From: Winogradskyella sp. KYW1333 | GTDB lineage: Bacteria; Bacteroidota; Bacteroidia; Flavobacteriales; Flavobacteriaceae | DNA: 64,000 nt | Direction of reading: 5' to 3' | NCBI RefSeq assembly: GCF_003335675.1 | Contig: NZ_QPHL01000015.1 | Location: forward strand, 62,001-126,000 | In this document: positions 1-8,635 of the stretch, piece after piece | Numbering within the stretch: the first letter of the stretch is position 1 | Layout: every line of letters starts with the position of its first letter | Notes under the pieces: generated by a model | What the model was told of the DNA's origin: nothing | What the model saw: the letters and a program-made list of their open reading frames with translations, nothing else | The model's database searches: none | Program-made: the position numbers and the translations under genes

Positions 1-925
1 ATACATCATCCTTGTTGTTTAGAACCACACGCAAGGTTACTGTTCTTGTTTTCGTGTTTAAAACTGGGTCAATGAAATCTACTTTACCTTTAAACTCTTT
101 ATTAGGATAAGCATTGGTTGTTATCATCACTTCCTGTCCTTTTTTAAAGCGGTCAATCTGATTTTCATACACATCAAAATTTCCCCAAACTGTGTTTAGA
201 TTGGCAATTTTTAATAAGGGTTGACCTTGTTTAATGTAATCGCCTTGCTCTACCAATTTTTCTGTAACAGTACCCGAAAAGGTTGCATAAACAGGAAAGT
301 TTTCTTTCACTTTTCCAGTTTCTTCAATCTGATTGATTTGATTTTCAGAGAGCTTCCATAATTTCAGTTTATTACGGACTGCTTTGTATAAAGCAGGTTG
401 TGATTCTTTTAAAGATGCTGCTGTAATTAATTCTTGTTGTGCTGCATAGAGTTCTGGCGAATAAATGGTTGCCAATAATTGACCTTTACGAACTTCTTCG
501 CCTGTAAAACTCACATTCAAACGCTCAATTCTTCCAGCGAAATAACTTACTTGTACTGCATTGGCTTCTTCGTTTTCAGCAATTTTACCAGATAGTTTTA
601 TGGTATTGCCTTCTGCATTGCCTTTACCCACGACGGTTGTTTGGATATTGGCTAAAGCCATTGCGTTTTCTGTGAGCTTGAATTGGTCTGCTAACAGGCC
701 ATCTGCACTATTTTCAGCAGGAATTAAATCCATACCACAAATAGGACAATCGCCTGGTTCTGGTTTCATAATCTGCGGATGCATAGAGCACGTCCACATT
801 TGATTGGTTTTTACTGATTCAGATTGATTTTGTTTTGTATTTTCATTTGACGAATTACCAAAAATCAACCAACCTAATAGTAAACCAACTACTAATATTC
901 CGATATAAATTATATACTTTTTCAT
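1..925 (-). CDS. cusB: CusB-like RND efflux periplasmic adaptor (3' end cut by window edge)
   Basis: Membrane-fusion (HlyD/CusB) subunit that links the inner-membrane pump CusA to the outer-membrane channel CusC. 308 codons are visible from the ATG at 925, and the C-terminus lies outside the window. The start gives an N-terminal membrane anchor (MKKYIIYIGILVVGLLLGW) followed by a heavy-metal-binding YHS-like domain, with W-T-C-S-M-H-P near residue 43 and GDCPICGMDL near residue 57. A lipoyl/barrel-sandwich region follows (QGDYIKQGQPLLKIANLNTVWG). The Cys/Met/His cluster fits a Cu(I)/Ag(I) donor. It starts 2 bases after the stop of the PepSY gene, so the two are cotranscribed. Family assignment is firm; the copper preference is inferred from CusA. 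Confidence 0.92.
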   Translation of the reverse strand, partial: MKKYIIYIGILVVGLLLGWLIFGNSSNENTKQNQSESVKTNQMWTCSMHPQIMKPEPGDCPICGMDLIPAENSADGLLADQFKLTENAMALANIQTTVVGKGNAEGNTIKLSGKIAENEEANAVQVSYFAGRIERLNVSFTGEEVRKGQLLATIYSPELYAAQQELITAASLKESQPALYKAVRNKLKLWKLSENQINQIEETGKVKENFPVYATFSGTVTEKLVEQGDYIKQGQPLLKIANLNTVWGNFDVYENQIDRFKKGQEVMITTNAYPNKEFKGKVDFIDPVLNTKTRTVTLRVVLNNKDDV

Positions 926-927
926 TC

Positions 928-1638
928 CTATTTATTTTTTCTTTTAATTAACTTCCTAATCGAAGGTGAAGACGTGTACCATAGTAAAAATCCACTTAAA
1001 ACGGTTATCAATCCTAAAAGTGAAAATGCTCTTAATACTATTGTATTAAAGTTGTCTCTGCCTTCATAGTCCATAGTATGTGTCATCCAAAGAAAATCAA
1101 ACCAACGCCAAGAACGATGTCTTACGGTTTGAAATTTTCCGTCGCTTACAGAAACGTATGCTTTTAGTGCTTCATCTGTTTTATATGAGATAACATAAGC
1201 AGGTAGTAGTTTTTCTCGATACTCGTGGTGTTTTCCAGTTTCAGTAATTTGCTCAACAGATTCTACCTCTAAACCACTTTTCATATGGTTTTTGGCAATA
1301 TAGAGTGCCTCATCCTGCGTAATACTATTTTTTGGCATTCCATCTAAAGCATTATACAATTGCTCTTTATTTATCCAATAGTACGGTGCATTATCAATAT
1401 CTCTTAATTCAATAGTCTTTATTCCATTTGAAACATCCATTTCTGAAGGACTTATTAAACTATTAAATGCTTTGGGTTGATACTCCAAGTTTTTAAATTG
1501 GTCTCCGTGTATTTCATCGATGTTCGTCCAACTAAAGTATAAACCACTAATAGTCCAAAACAGGAATTGAATCCCTAAAAAGAGACCCAAATACCTGTGG
1601 GTTTTTCTAATTTTTAACGCCGTATGTCTATTTACCAT
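928..1638 (-). CDS. PepSY-domain membrane protein
   Basis: 236 residues with a first membrane helix around residues 16-38 and a last one around 203-226, enclosing a periplasmic PepSY-like domain (ITQDEALYIAKNHMKSG near residue 106). This is the PepSY-associated TM architecture, often encoded beside metal uptake, metal efflux and ferric reductase systems. It lies 6 bases downstream of the HMA-MauE gene and 2 bases upstream of cusB, in a tight operon. A role in periplasmic copper handling or membrane redox is inferred from position only; no catalytic residues are visible. Confidence 0.8.
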   Translation of the reverse strand: MVNRHTALKIRKTHRYLGLFLGIQFLFWTISGLYFSWTNIDEIHGDQFKNLEYQPKAFNSLISPSEMDVSNGIKTIELRDIDNAPYYWINKEQLYNALDGMPKNSITQDEALYIAKNHMKSGLEVESVEQITETGKHHEYREKLLPAYVISYKTDEALKAYVSVSDGKFQTVRHRSWRWFDFLWMTHTMDYEGRDNFNTIVLRAFSLLGLITVLSGFLLWYTSSPSIRKLIKRKNK

Positions 1639-1644
1639 AACAAT

Positions 1645-2376
1645 TTAATTTATAAGCATTAATGTCGCCATTACAATCATAATAGCATTTTCAATAAAAG
1701 TGGCTTCTGTCATAGGTAATTTTAAAGCAGTACCTAAACACGCACATCGTATTGATTTTTTGTCCAATAATGTTTTTGTTACTCCAATTGTTGTTATCCC
1801 TAATACTATTAGTGTAATTATTAAAGCTATATTAATTTCAAACCGCATTAAAAACATCAGTCCTAAAGCTGTTTCAATAAATGGATAAACTTTCCCATAA
1901 AAAGGAACACGTTTAGCTAAAGGGTCGTACATACGAAAGGATTCTGGAAAACCTTTTAAATCTAACATCTTGAAAAAACTAAAAACGATGTAGAATAAGC
2001 CCATAAAGTCCAGCATAAACTCGCTCCAACTCCAATTTTTATAATTTAACAATACGCTTGCTGACGCTATATAGAAGATGATGAGTAATAGTGGTTTAAG
2101 TTGTTGTAATTTGCTTTTTTCTTCTTCAATCTCAAAACTTGAAGATTGCGTAGACGTAAAAACATTCTTTATTTCTTTTTGAGTTATGGTATATTTCGAT
2201 GCTAAAGACTTTTGAAGTTCTACAATATCAATATGTTTATCCATAGTTATTGTTGCTTCTTGATTTTCAAGATTAACTTCGACATCGGAAACATCATCTA
2301 TATCTCTTAAACTGTTTTCTACAGATGCTTTACAACTGCCACAGGTCATTCCTTTTATTTTATATATATGTTTCAT
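1645..2376 (-). CDS. HMA domain fused to MauE/DoxX-like membrane protein
   Basis: 243 residues. Residues 1-70 form a heavy-metal-associated ferredoxin-like domain with the metal site GMTCGSC at residues 9-15. Residues about 95-243 carry four predicted membrane helices of the MauE/DoxX redox-associated type, with a Cys pair (RCACLG) near residue 212. The ATG overlaps the stop of the upstream lipoprotein gene by four bases (ATGA), indicating translational coupling. The HMA domain would pass Cu(I) to or from the membrane part. This fusion recurs in Bacteroidetes copper clusters as far as I recall, but its biochemical role is not established. Confidence 0.8.
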   Translation of the reverse strand: MKHIYKIKGMTCGSCKASVENSLRDIDDVSDVEVNLENQEATITMDKHIDIVELQKSLASKYTITQKEIKNVFTSTQSSSFEIEEEKSKLQQLKPLLLIIFYIASASVLLNYKNWSWSEFMLDFMGLFYIVFSFFKMLDLKGFPESFRMYDPLAKRVPFYGKVYPFIETALGLMFLMRFEINIALIITLIVLGITTIGVTKTLLDKKSIRCACLGTALKLPMTEATFIENAIMIVMATLMLIN

Positions 2377-3098
2377 TTTTTTGGTAGCTTTAATGTTACT
2401 GTTTGATTAAATGATAAATCATCAATATGACCAGCAATAGCATTATCATCAGTTTTAAAATGCATATGCATATTGGTAGTATGATGAGTGAAAACTGCTT
2501 TATGCTTTGTGGAATAGAAGCCTATAATTTGAACTCTTCTATTTGCTAAAGTTCCATTTAAACCAGATTCCTTATGCTTTTTATGGTTGTGGATAGTATC
2601 ACCATCTTTCCAATTTATGACGTGCCAATCCACAGAGGCGATTATACCTTCTAATAAGAAAGGAAATGGTTCTTCAGTATTGATTCCACTATTTGTGGCG
2701 AGTTCAAAAATTTGTTCTTCTAAATCACTTTTTGTCTTACTATTCTCGATTTGAAAAGTATCCCATTCTTCCACTTCAGCATATACTAATAAAGACGCTT
2801 TTAGACTATAAGAATCTTTAATTTGCAAGCTACTATCAATCACAAAGCTGTTGCTCGGTTTACTATCAAATATTTGTATTTCACCTTTGAGATTATCTAC
2901 AGCACCAAGAGCATATAGATGTTTCTTTTTTGAAAGTGTATCTAAACTAATTACGGGTTGAATGTTACCAGACATTATTGTTCTTAAAGCTCCCGAATGT
3001 TTTACTAATATTGAGACTTCTTTTTTGTGTGTGTTTTGGCAAGAGGTAAAAGCAATTACCATTATTACCAATACGATTATATATGTTGATTTATTCAT
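2373..3098 (-). CDS. Acetolactate-decarboxylase-like lipoprotein in copper operon
   Basis: 241-residue lipoprotein with the lipidated Cys at residue 20 (AFTSC). The mature part resembles alpha-acetolactate decarboxylase: LYALGAVDNLKGEIQIFD (residues 61-78, conserved Glu73) and His211-x-His213-x10-His224. That spacing is the same as the zinc triad His194/His196/His207 known in the Brevibacillus enzyme. The protein ends 17 residues after the third His, so the enzyme's C-terminal catalytic Glu has no obvious counterpart. It sits between cusC and the HMA fusion with 4-base spacing or overlap. An exported metal-binding role in copper handling is more likely than acetoin synthesis; this is inference. 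Confidence 0.7.
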   Translation of the reverse strand: MNKSTYIIVLVIMVIAFTSCQNTHKKEVSILVKHSGALRTIMSGNIQPVISLDTLSKKKHLYALGAVDNLKGEIQIFDSKPSNSFVIDSSLQIKDSYSLKASLLVYAEVEEWDTFQIENSKTKSDLEEQIFELATNSGINTEEPFPFLLEGIIASVDWHVINWKDGDTIHNHKKHKESGLNGTLANRRVQIIGFYSTKHKAVFTHHTTNMHMHFKTDDNAIAGHIDDLSFNQTVTLKLPKK

Positions 3099-3101
3099 AG
3101 T

Positions 3102-4337
3102 TTAATTAGTTAAATAATTAATTATAGTAGTTTGTACAAAGTAGGTCTTCACAGATTCTATTTGGTTCATTTGAAACTTTAGCTGTAACTCTTGAATGTC
3201 TAAAACATCATTAAAATCAATCGTTCCTGTTTCATAGCTTTTGATTAAAATATCTTCTGCATCTTTTGCTTGTTTTAGGTTTTTAGTTTGAGTAGTATAA
3301 CTTATTCTTGCAGAAATACGCTCATTAATCGCCTTGCTTAAAAGTGTTTCCAAAGTGTTTAATCGTTCCTGTTTTTGAGCTGTAATTTCCTGCTGTTGCA
3401 ACTCATTTTGTTTGGTTTGGGATTTGTATTTCTTATTGAAAATTGGGATAGAAACCGAAACCATTGGCATTACAATATCCTTTCCGTTATCGCTGAAATC
3501 CATATTTGGCCTTTCTGAAACATTGATATAATCTAATCCAAAACCAATCATTGGACTGCTTTCTTTTTGATTTAATAATTCTGATTGCTCTATGGATTGA
3601 TAGAGCTTATCATATTTTAGTAATTCAGGATGTAATGCTAAATTTTCAGAAGTAATATCAAAGTCTTCAGAAGGTATCATTACACTATCTACCACATTCA
3701 CGGTAACATCATTATCTCTATTCAATAGATTATTGAATTTGGTTTGTTCTGCTAAAAATTGTTGTTGCAATACATCTTTTAATTGTTGCATTTCGTTTTG
3801 ACGCATTTGCAATCGCAACACATCTACTGCGGATGCTTTACCAACCTCAACAGAAGTTAATGCCAACGTCTCATAAGTTTCTAATAGTTTAATGTTTTCA
3901 GTTAAGACCTCTTGCTTTGCTTTGTTCGCGTATAGATTATAATAGGATTGTGATACCGAAGCCATTAGTTTTCGCTTTGCGATAACAATGTCCTCGTATT
4001 TAGCATCTGCCAATGAACTCACATAATTTTCTCTCGATGTAATGGTTCCGAACCACGGTAACATTTGTTTAGCAGATACTTTAAAGCGTTGTGCACCTGT
4101 TCTGGTTTCCGGTTCACTTACAAAGTAACCAACTCCAAATTCGGTGTTCGGAATGGTATTGACTTCATTCACTTTTTCAGAAGCTCTTTTGTATTGTAAC
4201 TCAAACTTTTGAATTTCTGGATTGTTTGTTAAGGCTTCATCTATGAGTACTTCTAATTGTTGTGCATTTCCTTTGAGAACAAAGAATAACGAACAAAGAA
4301 AAAAGACTGTTTTTATGTGTGATTTTATGTGTTTCAT
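3102..4337 (-). CDS. cusC: TolC/CusC-type outer-membrane efflux protein
   Basis: 411 residues with a signal peptide (cleavage after KGNAQ, near residue 25) and two long alpha-helical coiled segments typical of outer-membrane efflux proteins (PF02321 type). Examples are LIDEALTNNPEIQKFE near residue 31 and the second repeat FGLDYINVSERPN near residue 266. It would be the outer-membrane duct of the Cus-like pump. Its ATG overlaps the cusA stop by 4 bases, and the ALDC-like lipoprotein follows 3 bases later. The family call is firm; the substrate follows from CusA. Confidence 0.9.
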   Translation of the reverse strand: MKHIKSHIKTVFFLCSLFFVLKGNAQQLEVLIDEALTNNPEIQKFELQYKRASEKVNEVNTIPNTEFGVGYFVSEPETRTGAQRFKVSAKQMLPWFGTITSRENYVSSLADAKYEDIVIAKRKLMASVSQSYYNLYANKAKQEVLTENIKLLETYETLALTSVEVGKASAVDVLRLQMRQNEMQQLKDVLQQQFLAEQTKFNNLLNRDNDVTVNVVDSVMIPSEDFDITSENLALHPELLKYDKLYQSIEQSELLNQKESSPMIGFGLDYINVSERPNMDFSDNGKDIVMPMVSVSIPIFNKKYKSQTKQNELQQQEITAQKQERLNTLETLLSKAINERISARISYTTQTKNLKQAKDAEDILIKSYETGTIDFNDVLDIQELQLKFQMNQIESVKTYFVQTTIINYLTN

Positions 4338-7300
4338 TTTACAGTTCTTTTAAGTTGAACTTCGGCTTTCCAGCTATATAATACTGGTACTACAAATAAG
4401 GTTATTAAGGCTATAAGCATTCCACCAAAACTTGGTATTGCCATAGGAATCATAATATCGCTACCACGTCCTGTTGATGTTAATACTGGTAATAATGCTA
4501 ATATGGTTGTAGCTGTTGTCATTAAGCAAGGTCTGATACGTTTTTCTCCTGCTTCTACAACAGATGTTCTTACTTCCTTTTTATTATCTGGTGTGTTTCT
4601 ATTGAAAGTTTGCGTTAAATACGTTGCCATAACTACACCATCATCCGTTGCAATTCCGAAAAGAGCAATAAAGCCCACCCAAACTGCAACACTTAAATTA
4701 ATAGGATGCATCTGAAATAAATCACGTAGATTTTCGCCAAAGAAATTGAAGTTTAAAAACCAATCTTGACCATAGAGCCATATCATTAGAAATCCGCCTG
4801 CAAATGCTACTGCAATACCTGTAAATACCATTAATGATGTACCTACAGAACGGAATTGGAAATACAGAATTAAGAAAATAATTGCTAATGCTAAAGGCAC
4901 AACAACCGACAAGGTTTTTTCGGCTCGCAACTGATTTTCGTATGTTCCTGTGAATTGATAATTAATACCTTTTGGTACTACTAATTCGCCATTATCTATT
5001 TTTTCTTGAATTAAGGCTTGTGCATTTTCTACAACACTTACTTCTGCGAAACCATCCATTTTATCAAATAATACATAGCCTACTAAAAAGGTGTCTTCAC
5101 TTTTAATTACTTGTGGACCTTGTTCATATTTTATTGTTGCCAATTCGCTTAAAGGAACTGGACTGCCTTTTTCTACTGGTACATAAATCTGTTTTAAGTC
5201 GGTTGGATTAGCTCTTAACTCTCTTGGGTATCGAACACGTACACCATAACGCTCTCTACCTTCAACGGTTTGGGTTAATACCATTCCGCCAACTGCAACT
5301 TTAAGTACATCTTGTACATCTTGTATTGAAATACCATAACGTGCAATTTTTTCTCTATCAATATCAATTAACAAATAGGGTTTCCCTACGATACGGTCTG
5401 CAAAAACAGCTTCATCTTTTACACCTTCAGCTTGTTTCAAAATATCCTCTAACTGCACACCAAACGCTTCAATTTGTTTTAAATCTTGACCTTTTACCTT
5501 GATACCCATTGGCGCTCTCATTCCTGTTTGAAGCATTACCAATCTGGTTTCAATAGGTTGTAGCTTTGGTGCAGAGGTAACACCAGGCAATTTGGTGACT
5601 CTTACAATTTCATTCCAAATATCGTCTGGTGATTGTATTTCTGGTCGCCAATTTCTATAAAACTCACCATCATTATCTTCTATTAATTGAGAGTTTTTAA
5701 TTACGCTCAAAGTAACATCTTTAGTATTATTTGGATTTGCGATGAATCGTCCATCTTTCAATTCAAACAAACCATCTTCATTTATTTTATAGCGTTGACG
5801 TTCTTCGTTTTCATTAAGCATATATTCTGGTTTGTACTGAATGATATTTTCATACATTGATAATGGCGCTGGGTCTAAAGCTGATTCTGTTCTTCCTGCC
5901 TTACCAACTACGGTTTCAATCTCTGGAATACTGGCTACTGCCATATCTAATTGCTGTAAAACACGTTTGTTTTCTTCTACACCAGAATGAGGCATCGAGG
6001 TTGGCATTAGTAGAAATGAGCCTTCATTTAATGAGGGCATAAACTCTTTGCCTGTATTTTTCATAATGAAAAATCCTGCAATGACAATAGCTGTTGGGAC
6101 AGACAAAAAGAGCAACTTATTATCTAAACACCACTTTAAAATACGTGTGTAGTATTTTATAAATAATGAGAAAACACCTAATAAACCAAAGCAAATAACA
6201 CTCACAAAAATGAGATTCCAAAAAATGCTTTTATCAATGCCTAATGGTCTCCAGTATTCTGCTAACAAGAATACAATAGCTGATACCGAAATAATGATAT
6301 TGATAAGATTAGCTTGCTTGTCTGTTATCTTACTTTGAAGATTGAGAAGTGCTGTAATTCCAAACGCTATCAAAATCAATCCTAACCAATATCCATAGAC
6401 TATTGCTACAATTCCCAATGCTATTAAAACGCCATTTAAAACATATTTAAAAGTGTTATTAATGCTTTTCTTTCGAAATAAAAATGCAGCGAAAGGCGGA
6501 ATTAAAAATAGCGCTACAATTATAGAAGCTGTTAATGCAAAGGTTTTTGTGAAAGCCAATGGTCTGAATAGTTTTCCTTCTGCACCAATCATCGTAAATA
6601 CAGGAATGAAACTAATAATGGTGGTCATTACTGCGGTTACGATTGCACCAGATACTTCGGCTGTTGCGTTGTAAACTACCGTGTTAATGGATTGTGTGCC
6701 ATCATCTTCATCTAAATGTCGAATTATATTTTCTGATAGTATAACACCAACATCGACCATTGTACCAATAGCAATAGCAATACCAGATAATGCGACAATA
6801 TTAGCATCGACACCAAAGAGTTTCATCGCTATAAATACCATTAAAACTGCTACTGGCAGTAGTCCAGAAATTAATACGGACGCTCGAAGATTAAACACCA
6901 TAATGATTATGACCAGAATGGTTATAAGTATTTCTAAAGTCAATGCCTCATTGAGTGTACCTAAAGTTTCTTGTATCAATTCTGTTCTGTCATAAAAGGG
7001 TACTATGGTTACTTGGGAAGTTCTACCATCCGCCAATACCTTTGAAGGTAATCCTGCACTTAATTCATTAATTTTTTCTTTTACGTTATTGATGACTTCC
7101 ATTGGATTTGCACCATAACGAGCAACCACAACAGCACCAACAACTTCTGCACCTTCCTTATCTAAAAGCCCTCTACGTGTTGCAGGACCTAAAGAGACTT
7201 TTCCAATATCCTTAATTTTAATCGCTGTATAGTCTTCTGAAGTGACTACTGCATTTTCGATGTCTGAAATGGATTTCACATAACCCAAACCACGCACTAA

Positions 7301-8041
7301 ATATTCGGCTTGGTTAATTTCCAAAGTTTGTGCACCAATATCTTTATTGCTTTCCTTAACCGCTTTTACAACGTGATGCAATCCAATATTATACTGACGC
7401 ATTAGTTCTGGATTTACATCCACTTGATATTCTTGAACATAGCCACCAATAGAAGCAACCTCTGAAACACCACTTGCAGAGGACAACGCATACTTTACAT
7501 AGTAATCCTGAATACTTCGTAATTCCTGTAAATCCCAACCACCAGTTACATTACCGTTTTCATCACGACCTTCAAGCGTGTACCAAAATATTTGTCCTAA
7601 TCCTGTGGCATCGGGACCCAAAGCAGGATTAACACCTTCGGGTAATAAACCACTTGGTAAGGAATTAAGTTTTTCGAGAATACGACTTCTACTCCAGTAA
7701 AATTCTATGTCTTCTTCAAAAATGATATAGATACTTGAAAAGCCGAACATAGAGGAACTACGAATGGTTTTTACTCCAGGAATCCCTAACAAGGATGTGG
7801 TTAATGGATACGTTATTTGGTCTTCTATATCTTGTGGTGAGCGACCATCCCATTTGGTAAAAACGATTTGTTGATTTTCACCTATATCTGGTATGGCATC
7901 TACAGCAACAGGATTGCTTGGTAAGAATCCTGTATCCCAATTGAAAGGTGCGTTGACTGTTCCCCAACCTATAAAGAGAACTAATAATAAAACTGCTACG
8001 AGTTTATTTTCTATTAAAAATTTGATGCTTTTATTTAGCAT
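4334..8041 (-). CDS. cusA: CusA/CzcA-family heavy-metal RND efflux pump
   Basis: 1235-residue inner-membrane proton/metal antiporter of the HME-RND class. The TM4 signature GIAIAIGTMVDVGVILSEN (near residue 420) is of the copper/silver (CusA) type rather than the Zn/Co type. The three Met ligands known in E. coli CusA have plausible counterparts in SFLLMPTSMP, DPAPLSMYENII and RLVMLQTGMRAP. The protein is about 190 residues longer than E. coli CusA. Much of the excess is an insert near residues 530-630 with additional hydrophobic helices. It is the first gene of the cusA-cusC-ALDC-HMA-PepSY-cusB operon; an inverted repeat lies about 30 bases upstream. Confidence 0.95.
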   Translation of the reverse strand: MLNKSIKFLIENKLVAVLLLVLFIGWGTVNAPFNWDTGFLPSNPVAVDAIPDIGENQQIVFTKWDGRSPQDIEDQITYPLTTSLLGIPGVKTIRSSSMFGFSSIYIIFEEDIEFYWSRSRILEKLNSLPSGLLPEGVNPALGPDATGLGQIFWYTLEGRDENGNVTGGWDLQELRSIQDYYVKYALSSASGVSEVASIGGYVQEYQVDVNPELMRQYNIGLHHVVKAVKESNKDIGAQTLEINQAEYLVRGLGYVKSISDIENAVVTSEDYTAIKIKDIGKVSLGPATRRGLLDKEGAEVVGAVVVARYGANPMEVINNVKEKINELSAGLPSKVLADGRTSQVTIVPFYDRTELIQETLGTLNEALTLEILITILVIIIMVFNLRASVLISGLLPVAVLMVFIAMKLFGVDANIVALSGIAIAIGTMVDVGVILSENIIRHLDEDDGTQSINTVVYNATAEVSGAIVTAVMTTIISFIPVFTMIGAEGKLFRPLAFTKTFALTASIIVALFLIPPFAAFLFRKKSINNTFKYVLNGVLIALGIVAIVYGYWLGLILIAFGITALLNLQSKITDKQANLINIIISVSAIVFLLAEYWRPLGIDKSIFWNLIFVSVICFGLLGVFSLFIKYYTRILKWCLDNKLLFLSVPTAIVIAGFFIMKNTGKEFMPSLNEGSFLLMPTSMPHSGVEENKRVLQQLDMAVASIPEIETVVGKAGRTESALDPAPLSMYENIIQYKPEYMLNENEERQRYKINEDGLFELKDGRFIANPNNTKDVTLSVIKNSQLIEDNDGEFYRNWRPEIQSPDDIWNEIVRVTKLPGVTSAPKLQPIETRLVMLQTGMRAPMGIKVKGQDLKQIEAFGVQLEDILKQAEGVKDEAVFADRIVGKPYLLIDIDREKIARYGISIQDVQDVLKVAVGGMVLTQTVEGRERYGVRVRYPRELRANPTDLKQIYVPVEKGSPVPLSELATIKYEQGPQVIKSEDTFLVGYVLFDKMDGFAEVSVVENAQALIQEKIDNGELVVPKGINYQFTGTYENQLRAEKTLSVVVPLALAIIFLILYFQFRSVGTSLMVFTGIAVAFAGGFLMIWLYGQDWFLNFNFFGENLRDLFQMHPINLSVAVWVGFIALFGIATDDGVVMATYLTQTFNRNTPDNKKEVRTSVVEAGEKRIRPCLMTTATTILALLPVLTSTGRGSDIMIPMAIPSFGGMLIALITLFVVPVLYSWKAEVQLKRTVK

Positions 8042-8070
8042 TGGCTTTGATAATTAAACAATTAGACATT

Positions 8071-8087
8071 GGTGTTTGAAAAACACC
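8071..8087. repeat. Short inverted repeat upstream of cusA
   Basis: GGTGTTT-GAA-AAACACC lies about 30 bases upstream of the cusA start, in the 109-base gap between cusA and the HYC_CC_PP gene. It has no T-run on either side, so a regulator site is more plausible than a terminator. The regulator is unknown. Confidence 0.35.
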
Positions 8088-8150
8088 GAATACAGCAAAT
8101 TATCCTTACGACATTGCAGTCATAGGATAAAAGAGTCTATTGTTTAAAAA

Positions 8151-8564
8151 TCAAATTAAGTATGTCTCGTCAATCTTGTAGAGTTGCCTGACGACGAGTG
8201 GCGGTTTATATTCTTCGTAAGTAGATACATTATTGTCTAAACCTTCAAAAAGGTTAATAAAAGTATAAACAAATGAAGCGATGAATACCTGTTGCTCAAA
8301 TGAGATTTTGTCAACTTGCAATTGTAATTCGTCTTGACCTTCAATTGCTAATTGTTCATCATCACAACAATTTTTCTTGGTAATAGAACATCCTTCGGTT
8401 GAAGGCTTTTCCATTTCCATTCCGCACCCTTTGGCTTTTTGAAAGATAGCAGTTTCTACTAAAGTATCTCCACAATAATGCATATTCACAGTAAATGACA
8501 TTGTAGAGCATAACACTACAAAAGCCATTGCTAAAGACATTATTTTATGGAAAAACTGCTTCAT
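8151..8564 (-). CDS. HYC_CC_PP-family small exported protein
   Basis: 137 residues from the internal ATG at 8564, which gives a clean signal peptide (MKQFFHKIMSLAMAFVVLCS). An upstream in-frame ATG at 8594 would only add charged residues before it. The family-defining motifs are present in order: HYCGD, a CC pair (KKNCCDDE), and PP near the C-terminus (YKPPLVV). Extra Cys/Met residues (GCGMEMEK) suggest metal binding. Family members are common in flavobacterial metal-efflux clusters; their biochemical function is unknown. Confidence 0.8.
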   Translation of the reverse strand: MKQFFHKIMSLAMAFVVLCSTMSFTVNMHYCGDTLVETAIFQKAKGCGMEMEKPSTEGCSITKKNCCDDEQLAIEGQDELQLQVDKISFEQQVFIASFVYTFINLFEGLDNNVSTYEEYKPPLVVRQLYKIDETYLI

Positions 8565-8635
8565 ATTGATTGCGAAGTTACGAAATTTTAACAACTATTG
8601 ATTTTGTTTAACAGAAGTTTAATTGAATAATCTGC

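Noticed and set aside
561-803. Plus-strand ORF of 80 codons
   Set aside because: It lies opposite the cusB coding frame, which has clear domains; shadow ORF.
8071-8087. Terminator between cusA and the HYC_CC_PP gene
   Set aside because: Good stem but no T-run on either strand; kept only as an inverted repeat.
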